DNA of 64,000 nt from Novosphingobium decolorationis. GTDB lineage: Bacteria > Pseudomonadota > Alphaproteobacteria > Sphingomonadales > Sphingomonadaceae. Below the pieces are notes generated by a model, which was given only the letters and a program-made list of their open reading frames with translations, was not told the origin of the DNA and made no database searches. Shown one piece after another: positions 46,291 to 55,271 of this stretch. The stretch spans positions 3,193,001-3,257,000 of the forward strand of contig NZ_CP054856.1 of the NCBI RefSeq assembly GCF_018417475.1. Reading direction: 5' to 3'. Every line of letters starts with the position of its first letter. The stretch's first letter is position 1. The translations under genes and the position numbers were made by a program.

Positions 46291-46596
46291 TCACGGATCA
46301 ACGTAGAATGTGTGTCCCTTGTTGTCCGGCTTCATCATTTTGATGATCGGAGCGAACGAAACCTCTTCTACCCTAAGATCAACCGTCGCTAGTCCCTCTG
46401 AAATCCACCTGAACTCACGCTCGAGATTATCGCGGACTCGGCGCTTTGCTTTGATTTCAGCGCCAGCTTTGTCCGTTCCAAGGACATATCGGTGGCACCA
46501 AAAACCCGTCGGTCGGTCATTCCCGACAGGGTCATCCGGAACTCGCGCCTCGTGCCAATTGAGGCTTCCATGAATGAGAACGTAAAAGCAGCGCAT
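46291..46596 (-). CDS. Small hypothetical protein
   Basis: 101 residues, MRCFYVLIHGSLNWHEARVP at the N-terminus, rich in basic and aromatic residues, with AEIKAKRRVRDNLEREFRWI as a likely helix. No membrane segment or known domain recognised. The frame is free of insertion-sequence likeness. Its start is uncertain. Confidence 0.5.
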   Translation of the reverse strand: MRCFYVLIHGSLNWHEARVPDDPVGNDRPTGFWCHRYVLGTDKAGAEIKAKRRVRDNLEREFRWISEGLATVDLRVEEVSFAPIIKMMKPDNKGHTFYVDP

Positions 46597-46790
46597 GGCA
46601 GATCATCGCCGCTCACCCAGATGTCCGCAATGGGGCGTGTACCGAAATTCTGCTGCGCGCTCATTGCGGACATCGTGCTGGGGGCGGCTTCGCGCCCAAG
46701 TTGGTCGTTCGAGGGCCGATCTAGCGCGCCAGGAAGCCGTCTGTCCGGTTACGCTTATCGATCCGATCGGCCAGCAGCCTGGATGGGTGG

Positions 46791-47147
46791 TCAATTGCCA
46801 TTCCAAATGGACCAAAGGAGCCAATCTATTCCGGCAGAAAATGCGAGTGTCATCGCGGCTGCCACTAGCAGCACGAGGAACGAGGCCCAGAATGCAACGG
46901 GGCTTTGGGGGCGTTCAACGCGCCCACCACCTCTAGTGTAGATAGTTCCTCGCAATAGGGCGTGCCGGATAGCCCATATACAAATCGCAAGTGCTCCATG
47001 TGATGCCACTAGCATCGCAAATAGGATTGCAGGCGTACTTCCGCCTTCAACCGCAAAGCCGAGTGCGATCAACAGGGGAATGCCTAGAAATAGTAGAAAA
47101 TTCTGTGTTTTTCGCTCTATTTTCATGAGAAAGGCGATATGCCGCAT
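46791..47147 (-). CDS. Small membrane protein of unknown function
   Basis: 118 residues with three membrane segments (NFLLFLGIPLLIALGFAV, ILFAMLVASHGALAICIWAI, FWASFLVLLVAAAMTLAFSA) and a basic N-terminus (KIERKT). Start could be ATG 47147 or ATG 47126. An IS256-family element begins 37 bases upstream of the longer start, so its original promoter may be cut off. Confidence 0.6.
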   Translation of the reverse strand: MRHIAFLMKIERKTQNFLLFLGIPLLIALGFAVEGGSTPAILFAMLVASHGALAICIWAIRHALLRGTIYTRGGGRVERPQSPVAFWASFLVLLVAAAMTLAFSAGIDWLLWSIWNGN

Positions 47148-47183
47148 CGTCTCCTAAATCTAGTTAAAACGATGCTTGTCCAA

Positions 47184-48542
47184 GGTCGTGTCCCACGGGG
47201 TGGTGTAGGAAGGTTTCCCTGAGAGGGTGGCCACCGTCGATCTTCTGGTAGGGTTCGGATGCGAACTCGAACCTGGAGAAGAAGACGATGACCGACGACA
47301 GAATGGCCCTTGTTGAGCTGATTGAGCAAGGGGCTGATAGTGATTTGGTGCGTGAGATGCTGGCTTTCGCCGCCGAGCGCATGATGGATTTGGAGATCGA
47401 GGCGAAGACCGGTGCTCGCGCCGGCACGCGCAGCCCGGAGCGGCTCAACCACCGCAATGGCTACCGCGAGCGTGGGTGGGATACGCGCGCCGGGCGGATC
47501 GAACTGGCGATTCCGAAGCTGCGTAAAGGCAGCTACTTTCCCAGCTTCCTGGAACCGCGCCGCACCGCAGAGAAGGCTCTGGCGGCGGTGATCCAGGAGG
47601 CTTACGTCCACGGTGTCTCGACGCGCTCGGTCGATGATCTGGTAAAGGCTATGGGGGCCAGCGGTGTGTCGAAGAGCCAGGTCAGCCGCCTGGTCGCCGA
47701 GATCGACGAGCGGGTGAACGCCTTCCTCACGCGGCCGATCGAGGGCGAGTGGCCCTACCTGTGGATCGACGCCACCTACCTCAAGGTGCGTGAGGGCGGA
47801 CGGATCGTCTCGATGGCGGCGATAATCGCCGTTGGTGTCAACACCGATGGCCGCCGCGAAGTGCTGGGCGTCGCCACCGGCCCTTCGGAGGCGGAGCCCT
47901 TCTGGAAAGCCTTCCTGCGCTCTCTGGCCGACCGAGGCCTGCGCGGAGTGAAGCTTGTCATCGCCGATGATCACAAGGGGCTGCGCGCCGCCGCGAGCAA
48001 GGTGTTCAGCGCCAGCCAACAGCGATGCCGGGTGCACTGGATGCGCAATGCGCTGGCCCATGCTGCGCCCAAGCAGCGGCCCGCCGTCATCGCCATGATC
48101 AAGACCATCTTCGCGCAGGAAACGGCCGAGGCGGCTCTCCAGCAGTGGGAACAGGTTGCCGATGCCCTGCGCGAGAAGTTCCCGAAGCTCGCCGACATGA
48201 TGGACGCTTCGCGCGAGGACGTGCTCGCCTACATGACGTTCCCGAAGGACCACTGGGCGCAGATCGCCTCCACCAACCCGCTGGAAAGGGTGAATAAAGA
48301 GATCAAACGCCGCTCCGACGTCATCGGCATCTTCCCGAACGATGCCTCCGTCGTACGTCTCGTCGGCGCGCTGATGCTGGAGCAGAACGATGAGTGGGCG
48401 GTATCCCGACGCTACATGACGCTGGAAACCCTCGGCTCGGTGAGCCATAATCCAATCGTCAGCCTGCCAGCCCTGGCTGCCTGACCCGAACCCGGTCCTG
48501 CCGAGGATCGACGGTTCCTACACCACCCCACGGGACACGACC
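47184..48542 (+). mobile_element. IS256-family insertion sequence, 1359 bp
   Basis: 28-base imperfect inverted ends starting GGTCGTGTCCC and finishing GGGGTGGTGTAGGAA (47184-47211 and complement of 48515-48542, two mismatches). A further GATGCTT lies outside both ends, so the true tips may be up to 13 bases farther out. No clear 8-9 base target duplication. One intact transposase. It abuts the promoter region of the restriction-like operon. Confidence 0.88.
47288..48484 (+). CDS. IS256-family transposase
   Basis: 398 residues of the mutator-type DDE superfamily: ERLNHRNGYRERGWDTRAGR, LRKGSYFPSFLEPRR, DATYLKVREGGRIVS with the first Asp, LVIADDHKGLRAA with the second Asp, RCRVHWMRNALAH and the Glu in STNPLERVNKEIKRRSDVI. 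Full length with an intact frame, so the element may be active. Confidence 0.95.
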   Translation: MTDDRMALVELIEQGADSDLVREMLAFAAERMMDLEIEAKTGARAGTRSPERLNHRNGYRERGWDTRAGRIELAIPKLRKGSYFPSFLEPRRTAEKALAAVIQEAYVHGVSTRSVDDLVKAMGASGVSKSQVSRLVAEIDERVNAFLTRPIEGEWPYLWIDATYLKVREGGRIVSMAAIIAVGVNTDGRREVLGVATGPSEAEPFWKAFLRSLADRGLRGVKLVIADDHKGLRAAASKVFSASQQRCRVHWMRNALAHAAPKQRPAVIAMIKTIFAQETAEAALQQWEQVADALREKFPKLADMMDASREDVLAYMTFPKDHWAQIASTNPLERVNKEIKRRSDVIGIFPNDASVVRLVGALMLEQNDEWAVSRRYMTLETLGSVSHNPIVSLPALAA

Positions 48543-48656
48543 CGAAGCATCTGACTAACATGCGCGCAAACCGATTTGCATTCTTTTGCTAAAGCATTTT
48601 CAGTGGATTCAAGGTTGGACGTCACTTAGCTACGGGTAAGTATCTCGAGGCTCTTG

Positions 48657-51353
48657 ATGAACCCTACTGAAATTTATGACGCATTGGCGGAGATTGCCGC
48701 CAAACCGTTTGGCGCCACCGAATTCCCCTTCGCCTTTGCCGCCGCCACAGATGGTGCCAAGGCAGCGATCTCCAAGCTGAGGAGCGGGTCGACCAACAAG
48801 TCCGACGTTCAAGGCGGTGTGCTGTTCGGCAAGAAGTTCCACTATGCCCCCGCGCTGGCGGGCATGACCGATGGCACGCTGGACCAGCTGCGTAGCTCGA
48901 AGAAGACCAAGACCTCAAAGCCCGCGATCTTGATCGCCACCGATGGCGAGATGGTCGCGGCAGAGCATCCGGCCTCGGGCGATACGCTTCATTGCCGCTT
49001 TGCCGAGCTTGGCGACAACTTCGGTTTCTTCCTGCCTGCAGCGGGTAAGGAACGCTACCGTGCGGTCGAAGAAAACCCCGTCGACGTCAAGGCGACCGGC
49101 AAGCTCGCCCGGCTCTATGACGCCCTGACCAAGGCCAATCCGGACTGGGGCAGCGACGAGCGTCGGCACGAGATGAACCAGCTGATGATGCGGCTGATCT
49201 TCTGCATGTTTGCCGAGGATGTAGGCATCTTTCCCGATACACAGTTCTCGCGCCTGCTGTTCACCCATGCAGGCAACAAGGGCGAGGAAGCGCGCGAAAC
49301 CATCATCGCGGCTTTCCAGGCGATGAATTTGCCCAAGGCCAAGCGCGAAGGGCTGCCTCACTGGACCGTTGAGCTGGAATACGTCAACGGCGGGCTCTTT
49401 GCGGGCACCGTAGACGCGCCGCGCTTTGATGCCGTGGCCTTCCGTTATCTGCGCGAAGCCTGCGGTCTGAACTGGCGCGAGATCAACCCCGACATTTTCG
49501 GCTCAATGATCCAGTCGGTCGCGGACCCCAAGCAGCGCTCGGAACTGGGGATGCACTACACCTCGGTGCCGAACATCATGAAGGTGATCGGACCGCTCTT
49601 CCTCGATGACCTCGATGCCGAGATTCATAAGGCATGGGACCGCGCTAAGGGACTGCAACAAGTGCTGGATCGCATGTCGCGCATTCGCGTTTTCGATCCC
49701 GCCTGCGGATCGGGCAACTTCCTTGTCGTGTCATATCGCGAGCTACGGGCGCGCGAGACGCGCATCCTGCGGCGGCTCGAAGACCTGAATGGCCCCGGGT
49801 CGCTGGCGATGTTCTCGGCCATCCCCATCAGCCATTTCTACGGGATCGAGATAGCGGATTTCGCCGCCGAGACCGCCAAGCTGGCGCTATTCATCGCCGA
49901 ATATCAGGCGAATGCCAGCTTTGCCGAGGTCTTTGGGCGGAGTCCTGCCGCGCTGCCCCTGAAGGATGCTGCGCATATCCGCACCGAGAACTCGCTGCGC
50001 ATCGACTGGGAAGGGGTCTGCCCGCCCCCCGGTGAAGGCGAGGAGGTGTTCATTGCCGGCAACCCGCCGTTCTTGGGGTCAACCTACCAGAGCAAAGAAC
50101 AGAAGGCTGACCTCGCACATGTGTTCGCCGAGCACATCCAGAGCTTCGCCGCCTTCGATTTCGTGGCGGCATGGTTCTTCAAGGCGTCCCGCTACATCCG
50201 TGGACGCGCTGCTAAGGCCGCCCTCGTGTCTACTAACTCAATCTGCCAGGGATATTCGGTCGCCGCACTGTGGCCGCATATACTCGAAAACGATCTTGAG
50301 ATCGGGTTCGCTCACAAGGATTTCAAATGGCGGAACAATGCCTCCGCCAATGCGGCAGTAATCTGCTCTATCATTGGCATTCGAAACAACGGCAGGGAGC
50401 CGAAGCGACTATTTGACGATGGCGTCGAAAGTGTTGTCGACAACATCAATGCATATTTGGTTGTAGGACCATCGCTCTATGTAGAAGCCGTGCGCCAAGG
50501 CAAATTCGGACTTCCATTCATGGACTACGGAAATAAGCCTGCTGATGGCGGCCACCTGAGCCTGAATGTTGACGAAAGGGACGCAATTCTCAACGAAGAC
50601 CCGGAAGCTGAGCGTTTCATCAAGCGCTACATGGGATCGCAAGAAGTCACGAAAGGCATTGAACGCTACTGCCTGTGGGTGTCTCGCAGCGAATACGAAG
50701 CTGCCAAGCAAATTCCTGTTCTTGCCAAGCGCTTTGATCAGGTCAGGGAGTTCCGGTTGGCCAGCACCAAGGAGCCGACGCGTCGCATGGCGGAATGGCC
50801 GTTCGAGTTTGACCAGATTCGTGTGCAAGCGGATAAATCGTCGATCCTGATTCCTCGGCATACAAGTGAACATCGACCTTACCTGCCATGCGAATGGGTC
50901 TCCGAAGGCGTAGTCTGTTCTGATGCCAACATGATAATCTATGGTGCAGAACCATGGTGTATTCCGCTCATCGCCTCGCGCCTGCATCTTGTCTGGATTG
51001 CCACCGTCTGCGGCAAACTGAAATCCGACTTCCGCTACTCTAATACCCTCGGTTGGAACACTTTCCCGGTGCCGAAGTTCACTGCGGATCAGCTGGAGGC
51101 GCTCTCGGCCTCGGCCCGCAATATCCTGCGCTGCCGCTATTCCCACTACCCCGCCACGATTGCCGAGCTCTATGACCCCGACAAGATGCCAGACGACCTG
51201 CGCGCCGTGCATCGAGAAAACGACGAGCTTCTGGAATGCATGTATATTGGCCGTCCCTTCCGCAATGACACCGAACGTCTGGAGAAGCTCTTCAAGCTCT
51301 ATGCCGCCAAAGTGAAATCGCTGGAGGCCGCGCCAAAGAAAAAGAGGGCCTGA
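48657..51353 (+). CDS. MmeI-like class I DNA methyltransferase lacking a recognisable nuclease domain
   Basis: 898 residues. The middle holds the MmeI-type helical spacer (QLMMRLIFCMFAEDVGIFPD), the AdoMet motif I DPACGSGNF (347-355) and motif IV NPPF (469-472), so it should methylate an exocyclic amine (N6-adenine or N4-cytosine). The C-terminal third looks like a target-recognition domain followed by the family tail (LYDPDKMPDDLRAVHRENDE). MmeI proteins carry a D-ExK nuclease at the N-terminus; here the first 150 residues show no such motif. ATG 48657 has GAGG six bases upstream. First gene of a three-gene operon; helicase starts three bases after its stop. Confidence 0.9.
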   Translation: MNPTEIYDALAEIAAKPFGATEFPFAFAAATDGAKAAISKLRSGSTNKSDVQGGVLFGKKFHYAPALAGMTDGTLDQLRSSKKTKTSKPAILIATDGEMVAAEHPASGDTLHCRFAELGDNFGFFLPAAGKERYRAVEENPVDVKATGKLARLYDALTKANPDWGSDERRHEMNQLMMRLIFCMFAEDVGIFPDTQFSRLLFTHAGNKGEEARETIIAAFQAMNLPKAKREGLPHWTVELEYVNGGLFAGTVDAPRFDAVAFRYLREACGLNWREINPDIFGSMIQSVADPKQRSELGMHYTSVPNIMKVIGPLFLDDLDAEIHKAWDRAKGLQQVLDRMSRIRVFDPACGSGNFLVVSYRELRARETRILRRLEDLNGPGSLAMFSAIPISHFYGIEIADFAAETAKLALFIAEYQANASFAEVFGRSPAALPLKDAAHIRTENSLRIDWEGVCPPPGEGEEVFIAGNPPFLGSTYQSKEQKADLAHVFAEHIQSFAAFDFVAAWFFKASRYIRGRAAKAALVSTNSICQGYSVAALWPHILENDLEIGFAHKDFKWRNNASANAAVICSIIGIRNNGREPKRLFDDGVESVVDNINAYLVVGPSLYVEAVRQGKFGLPFMDYGNKPADGGHLSLNVDERDAILNEDPEAERFIKRYMGSQEVTKGIERYCLWVSRSEYEAAKQIPVLAKRFDQVREFRLASTKEPTRRMAEWPFEFDQIRVQADKSSILIPRHTSEHRPYLPCEWVSEGVVCSDANMIIYGAEPWCIPLIASRLHLVWIATVCGKLKSDFRYSNTLGWNTFPVPKFTADQLEALSASARNILRCRYSHYPATIAELYDPDKMPDDLRAVHRENDELLECMYIGRPFRNDTERLEKLFKLYAAKVKSLEAAPKKKRA

Positions 51354-51356
51354 TAA

Positions 51357-53432
51357 ATGGTTCAGATGGTCAATGTCACCTATGGCACCTCCAAGTCGAC
51401 AACGAACTCCCTTGGTCAACGCCCGATGCAGGCCCGCACCTATGCTGCCCGTGCAGCGCAGTTCCTGCTGCTGAAAGCGCCGCCAGCGGCGGGCAAGAGC
51501 CGCGCGCTGATGTTCGTCGCGCTCGACAAGCTGCGCCATCAGGGGCTGGACAAAACCATCGTCTGCGTGCCCGAAACCTCGATCGGCGGCTCGTTCCGCT
51601 CGACCGATCTGACCAGCTATGGCTTCGAGGCAGATTGGGAGGTCGATGACTGCTGGAACCTTTGCCTGACCGGCGAGGATGCCGGCAAACAGAAGGTGAA
51701 AGCCTTCCAGACCTTCATGGAGAGCAATGCCAGGGTGCTGGTCTGCACCCATGCCACCTTCCGCTTCGGCTTTGACGAGGTGATCAAAACCACGGGGATC
51801 GAGGCCTTCGACAACTGCTTCATTGCCATCGACGAATTCCACCATGTGTCGGCTTCGGACAATAACAGGCTGGGAGTGATCCTGCGCAGCCTGATCAATC
51901 GCGCCGAGTGCCATGTGATGGCGATGACCGGCAGCTATTTCCGTGGCGATGCCGATCCGGTGCTTCGTCCCGAGGACGAAGATCGCTTCACCAAGATCAC
52001 CTACAGCTATTACGAGCAGCTGGAGGGCTACGCCTGGCTCAAGGCGCTCGGGATCAACTACGAGTTCTACAAGGGCAATTACGTCAACGGGCTGCCAGGC
52101 GTGCTGAAGCCTGATCAAAAAACGATCATCCACATCCCGCATCGTGGCTCGTCCGAGGCGTTCGATGACAAGTTCAACGAGGTGGGCAAGATCCTCGACC
52201 TGCTGGGCTCTCATGAGGGGCGTGATCCTGAGACGGGGTTTGATCTGGTGCGCAAGCCCGATGGCGGGCTGCTGAAAGTGGCGGACTTGGTAGATGACGG
52301 GCCGGGCCGCGATATCGTGAAAGCCGCGCTGTCGCGCGAGATCAAAGGGCCGGATGGCAAACGCGATGACGTAGCGGACCGGGCCAAGGTTGACTTCATC
52401 ATTGCCCTCGGCATGGCCAAGGAGGGCTTCGACTGGGTCTGGTGTGAACATGCTCTGACAATCGGCTATCGGTCATCCCTGACCGAGATCGTGCAGATTA
52501 TCGGGCGCGCAACCCGCGACGCGCCGGGTAAGCCCCGCGCGCTGTTCACCAATCTCGTTGCCGAACCCGGCGTCGAAACAGGCGTCGTAACGGATGCGGT
52601 AAACGACATGCTCAAGGCGATCTCCGGGTCGCTTCTGATGGAGCAGGTACTGGCCCCCAACTTCAAATTCTACCGCCGCGAAGATGGCGACGTGCGCGCG
52701 CCCATGGGCACAGACGATGAAGGCAATGTCACCATCGGCGTCAAGGGACTGGTCGAGCCGCCCACGGACCGTTCGCGCGAGATCTGCGAAAAGGACATGA
52801 ATGATCTGATGGCGACTGCCTATCAGGAGATGGACCGGCGGGTACTGTCGCCTGACACGGCCCCCGAGGTTGCAACCCAGATGGTGCTGACCGATATCAT
52901 CGAGAAGCGGTATGAGGCGCTTGATCCCGAGGAAGCAGAATCCGTCCGTCAGCATCTGGCGGCACATATGAACGTCCTGACGCTGGCGCGGAGGGAAGCA
53001 GAACGCGGTTTTGCTGAGGGGCAGGCGCCCTTGAGCGGTTCGCCCCCGAAGCCGAGCGGTGACGACGATGATGGCGAACCCGCCAGCGCACCGAATACGC
53101 TTTTGGAGATGGTCCGGAAATTCATCAACGTCCGGGACATCGACATTGAGCTAATTGACAGCGTGAACACCTTCCAGGAGCGCTTCGAGGTCGCATCGAA
53201 ATCGCTGAACTCCGAGCTGCTGTCGCATGTCCAGTCAGCGATGGTTGCCTTGCGCGTAAACATGACCGGCGATGAGGCCCGGACGCTTTGGCCTCGCATC
53301 AAGGCATTCCGCGCTGCCGAAGGGCGTGAGCCTAATGTTCACTCCGCCAATCCGCTTGAAAAGCGCATGGCAGAGGCACTCGCTTGGCTGAAGGCCGAAA
53401 AGGCCAAACGCCTGCGTGAGGGGGCTATTTGA
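51357..53432 (+). CDS. SF2 DEAD/DEAH-family helicase, restriction-subunit-like
   Basis: 691 residues. Walker A LKAPPAAGKSR (Lys47), motif II DEFH (159-162), motif III AMTGSY (190-195) and motif VI QIIGRATRD (380-388) define an SF2 translocase related to restriction R subunits; motif V is in MAKEGFDWVW. The C-terminal 250 residues are helical with an acidic linker (GDDDDGEPAS) and hold no nuclease motif. It starts three bases after the methyltransferase stop, with GAGGG upstream, and its stop overlaps the GIY-YIG gene (TGATG). Expected to hydrolyse ATP and move on DNA for the partner nuclease. Confidence 0.9.
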   Translation: MVQMVNVTYGTSKSTTNSLGQRPMQARTYAARAAQFLLLKAPPAAGKSRALMFVALDKLRHQGLDKTIVCVPETSIGGSFRSTDLTSYGFEADWEVDDCWNLCLTGEDAGKQKVKAFQTFMESNARVLVCTHATFRFGFDEVIKTTGIEAFDNCFIAIDEFHHVSASDNNRLGVILRSLINRAECHVMAMTGSYFRGDADPVLRPEDEDRFTKITYSYYEQLEGYAWLKALGINYEFYKGNYVNGLPGVLKPDQKTIIHIPHRGSSEAFDDKFNEVGKILDLLGSHEGRDPETGFDLVRKPDGGLLKVADLVDDGPGRDIVKAALSREIKGPDGKRDDVADRAKVDFIIALGMAKEGFDWVWCEHALTIGYRSSLTEIVQIIGRATRDAPGKPRALFTNLVAEPGVETGVVTDAVNDMLKAISGSLLMEQVLAPNFKFYRREDGDVRAPMGTDDEGNVTIGVKGLVEPPTDRSREICEKDMNDLMATAYQEMDRRVLSPDTAPEVATQMVLTDIIEKRYEALDPEEAESVRQHLAAHMNVLTLARREAERGFAEGQAPLSGSPPKPSGDDDDGEPASAPNTLLEMVRKFINVRDIDIELIDSVNTFQERFEVASKSLNSELLSHVQSAMVALRVNMTGDEARTLWPRIKAFRAAEGREPNVHSANPLEKRMAEALAWLKAEKAKRLREGAI

Positions 53433-54649
53433 TGTCGCGCCCGAGCTTGGAAGACATTTTCGCGGAAAACGACGAGTTCGGCCTGTTGGATGTCAAACCT
53501 CGCGCGGGGCGCGGTGGTCCTGCGCAGGATCGTGGCGTCGCAGCCTTGCTCGAAGTAACCGCCTTCTATGAGCGTCATTCGCGCCTCCCCGATCCAGGCG
53601 CAATGGATCATGACGAGATGCGCCTTGGAGCAATCTGGGGCACCGTAAAGTTGGCTCCCACCGATCAGATGCGGGCTGCGGATCGGTTGCTACTGCTAAG
53701 CGACTCCGCCACCCCAACGTCGCGTTCATGGCAAGATGAGCCTGTCGACGCTAGTATTCCCAACAGCCTGGATGACATCTTTGCTGATGACGATCTTGAT
53801 GTTGATCCGTCACTGGTCAGCCTCAAGCACACCACACCGGCTGCAGAAAGGCACGTTCCTGATCATCGCGCGGACTTCGTACCCTGCCAGGATTTCGAGC
53901 GGTTCCGCGAGCGCTTTGAGACGGTCCAGCACGGCTTGGAGGCAGGTGAGCGCCAAGCAAGCCCTATACGGAAATGGTCAGTGATCGAGCCGATCGAAGG
54001 AGACTTCTTCATAAGGAACGGTTTGCTCGCCATGATTGCCGAGAAGTCGGAAATGACCGCTCGTGGCGGCGCGCGCGACCATCGACTTCGCGTCATCTTT
54101 TCAAACGGCACAGAGAGCGACCCGCTCATGTCGTCGTTCCGAAAATCCCTGAATGACGACAAGACTGCTCGCATGGTCCAGAAGATTGGCCTCGGGCCAC
54201 TTGATCCTGAATGGGAAAACGATCAGCTCGAACTGTCGGGAACGATCTATGTTGCCCGCTCCCGATCCGAAAATCCTGAGATCAAAGGACAGCGTATGAT
54301 CTTACATAAGATCGGCGTCACCAGCCAAGATGTATCCCGCCGAGTTGCAGACGCCAGAAACGATCCGACGTTTCTTCTCGCGCCGGTGGAGATCGTCGCG
54401 ACCTACAGTCTGCAAAATCTGTCGCGCAACAAAGTCGAGAACCTGCTTCACCGCTTCTTCGCAGGGGCTCGTCCTGCCAAGCTATTCGTCACAGATAGGT
54501 TCGGAAAGAAGGTGCGTCCTAAGGAATGGTTCTATGTCTTGCCAGAACACGTCGGTCAGGCAGCTAAGCTGATCGAAGAGGGGACCTTGCATCGGTATCT
54601 TTATGATGTCGACACTCAGAGAATTATATTAAAAAACGAGATAACCTGA
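53432..54649 (+). CDS. GIY-YIG nuclease family protein (T5orf172-like domain)
   Basis: 405 residues. The C-terminal domain (about 268-370) has the GIY-like strand SGTIYVARS, the YIG-like strand LHKIGVTSQD, an arginine in VSRRVADARN, a metal-binding Glu in NKVENLLHRFF and EWFYV, as in T5orf172/MUG113 GIY-YIG nucleases. The N-terminal 250 residues are of unknown fold with two short repeats (PSLEDIFAENDE and NSLDDIFADDDL), which may be docking peptides. ATG 53432 overlaps the helicase stop. As the only nuclease motif in the operon, it probably cuts DNA for the methyltransferase-helicase pair. Confidence 0.88.
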   Translation: MSRPSLEDIFAENDEFGLLDVKPRAGRGGPAQDRGVAALLEVTAFYERHSRLPDPGAMDHDEMRLGAIWGTVKLAPTDQMRAADRLLLLSDSATPTSRSWQDEPVDASIPNSLDDIFADDDLDVDPSLVSLKHTTPAAERHVPDHRADFVPCQDFERFRERFETVQHGLEAGERQASPIRKWSVIEPIEGDFFIRNGLLAMIAEKSEMTARGGARDHRLRVIFSNGTESDPLMSSFRKSLNDDKTARMVQKIGLGPLDPEWENDQLELSGTIYVARSRSENPEIKGQRMILHKIGVTSQDVSRRVADARNDPTFLLAPVEIVATYSLQNLSRNKVENLLHRFFAGARPAKLFVTDRFGKKVRPKEWFYVLPEHVGQAAKLIEEGTLHRYLYDVDTQRIILKNEIT

Positions 54650-54845
54650 GTTCTGCACATTCATATTCTTCGAAAAACACCAGTAATTCTGCCTGTCAGA
54701 AAGGGACTGGGCCCTGCCATCTGCCGCGCCTGGTGCGAAGGTCGGCTCTTGGGCCGAAGGGGACTATGCGCTTTGAGCGTGAATGTCTGCTTCGCCATTT
54801 TCTGAGGCCAAAACCCGTCCTTCTCCTTTCGGCCCGATCAGGCCA

Positions 54846-55050
54846 TCCAGGTCACCTGGCGACGGAGGCGCAAGAGTAAGCTGCACACAACTGCGCGGGC
54901 AGGCTTTGCCTGGCTGCGGTCGCGTTCACTTGAATGTTGCCGAGGGGTGCTTCGCGTCTAACTGATGGCTGGCGAATGTTTAACCCAAGACCGCTTGCGG
55001 GCAGACTTCGTGTCGCTCCGGGCAAGGTTTGGTGTCAAGGGATAAAATTT
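54846..55050 (+). repeat. Long direct repeat, copy C, ending at tRNA-Gln
   Basis: About 205 bases matching the first two thirds of copies A and B, from GTCACCTGG to GATAAAATTT. Likeness stops at 55050, the base before the encoded CCA end of the tRNA-Gln gene. Bases 54650-54845 show nothing recognisable. Position at a tRNA 3' end is typical of island boundaries, although no integrase is seen. Confidence 0.85.
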
Positions 55051-55124
55051 TGGATGCCCCGCGAGGATTCGAACCTCGATAGACGGAATCAGAATCCGTA
55101 GTCTTACCATTAGACGACGGGGCA
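55051..55124 (-). tRNA. tRNA-Gln (anticodon CTG)
   Basis: Minus strand reads TGCCCCG (acceptor), TAATGGTAAGAC (D arm), a stem ACGGA-TTCTGAT-TCCGT whose loop gives anticodon CTG for codon CAG, GAGGTTCGAATCCTC (T arm) and CGGGGCA-T with CCA encoded. All four stems pair. The CCA abuts repeat copy C. Confidence 0.97.
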
Positions 55125-55271
55125 TCATCGTTGGAGAGGCGCCTCTAGGGGGTGGTGTGATTCGGGTCAAGGGGAAATTTGCATCGGGCTTGCTCCTTTG
55201 TCCGCGGGCGGTTAGCATCGCGGCAGGTGCCCACCGCCAGGGTGGGAAGATTTGAACGAGATTTGGTGAAA

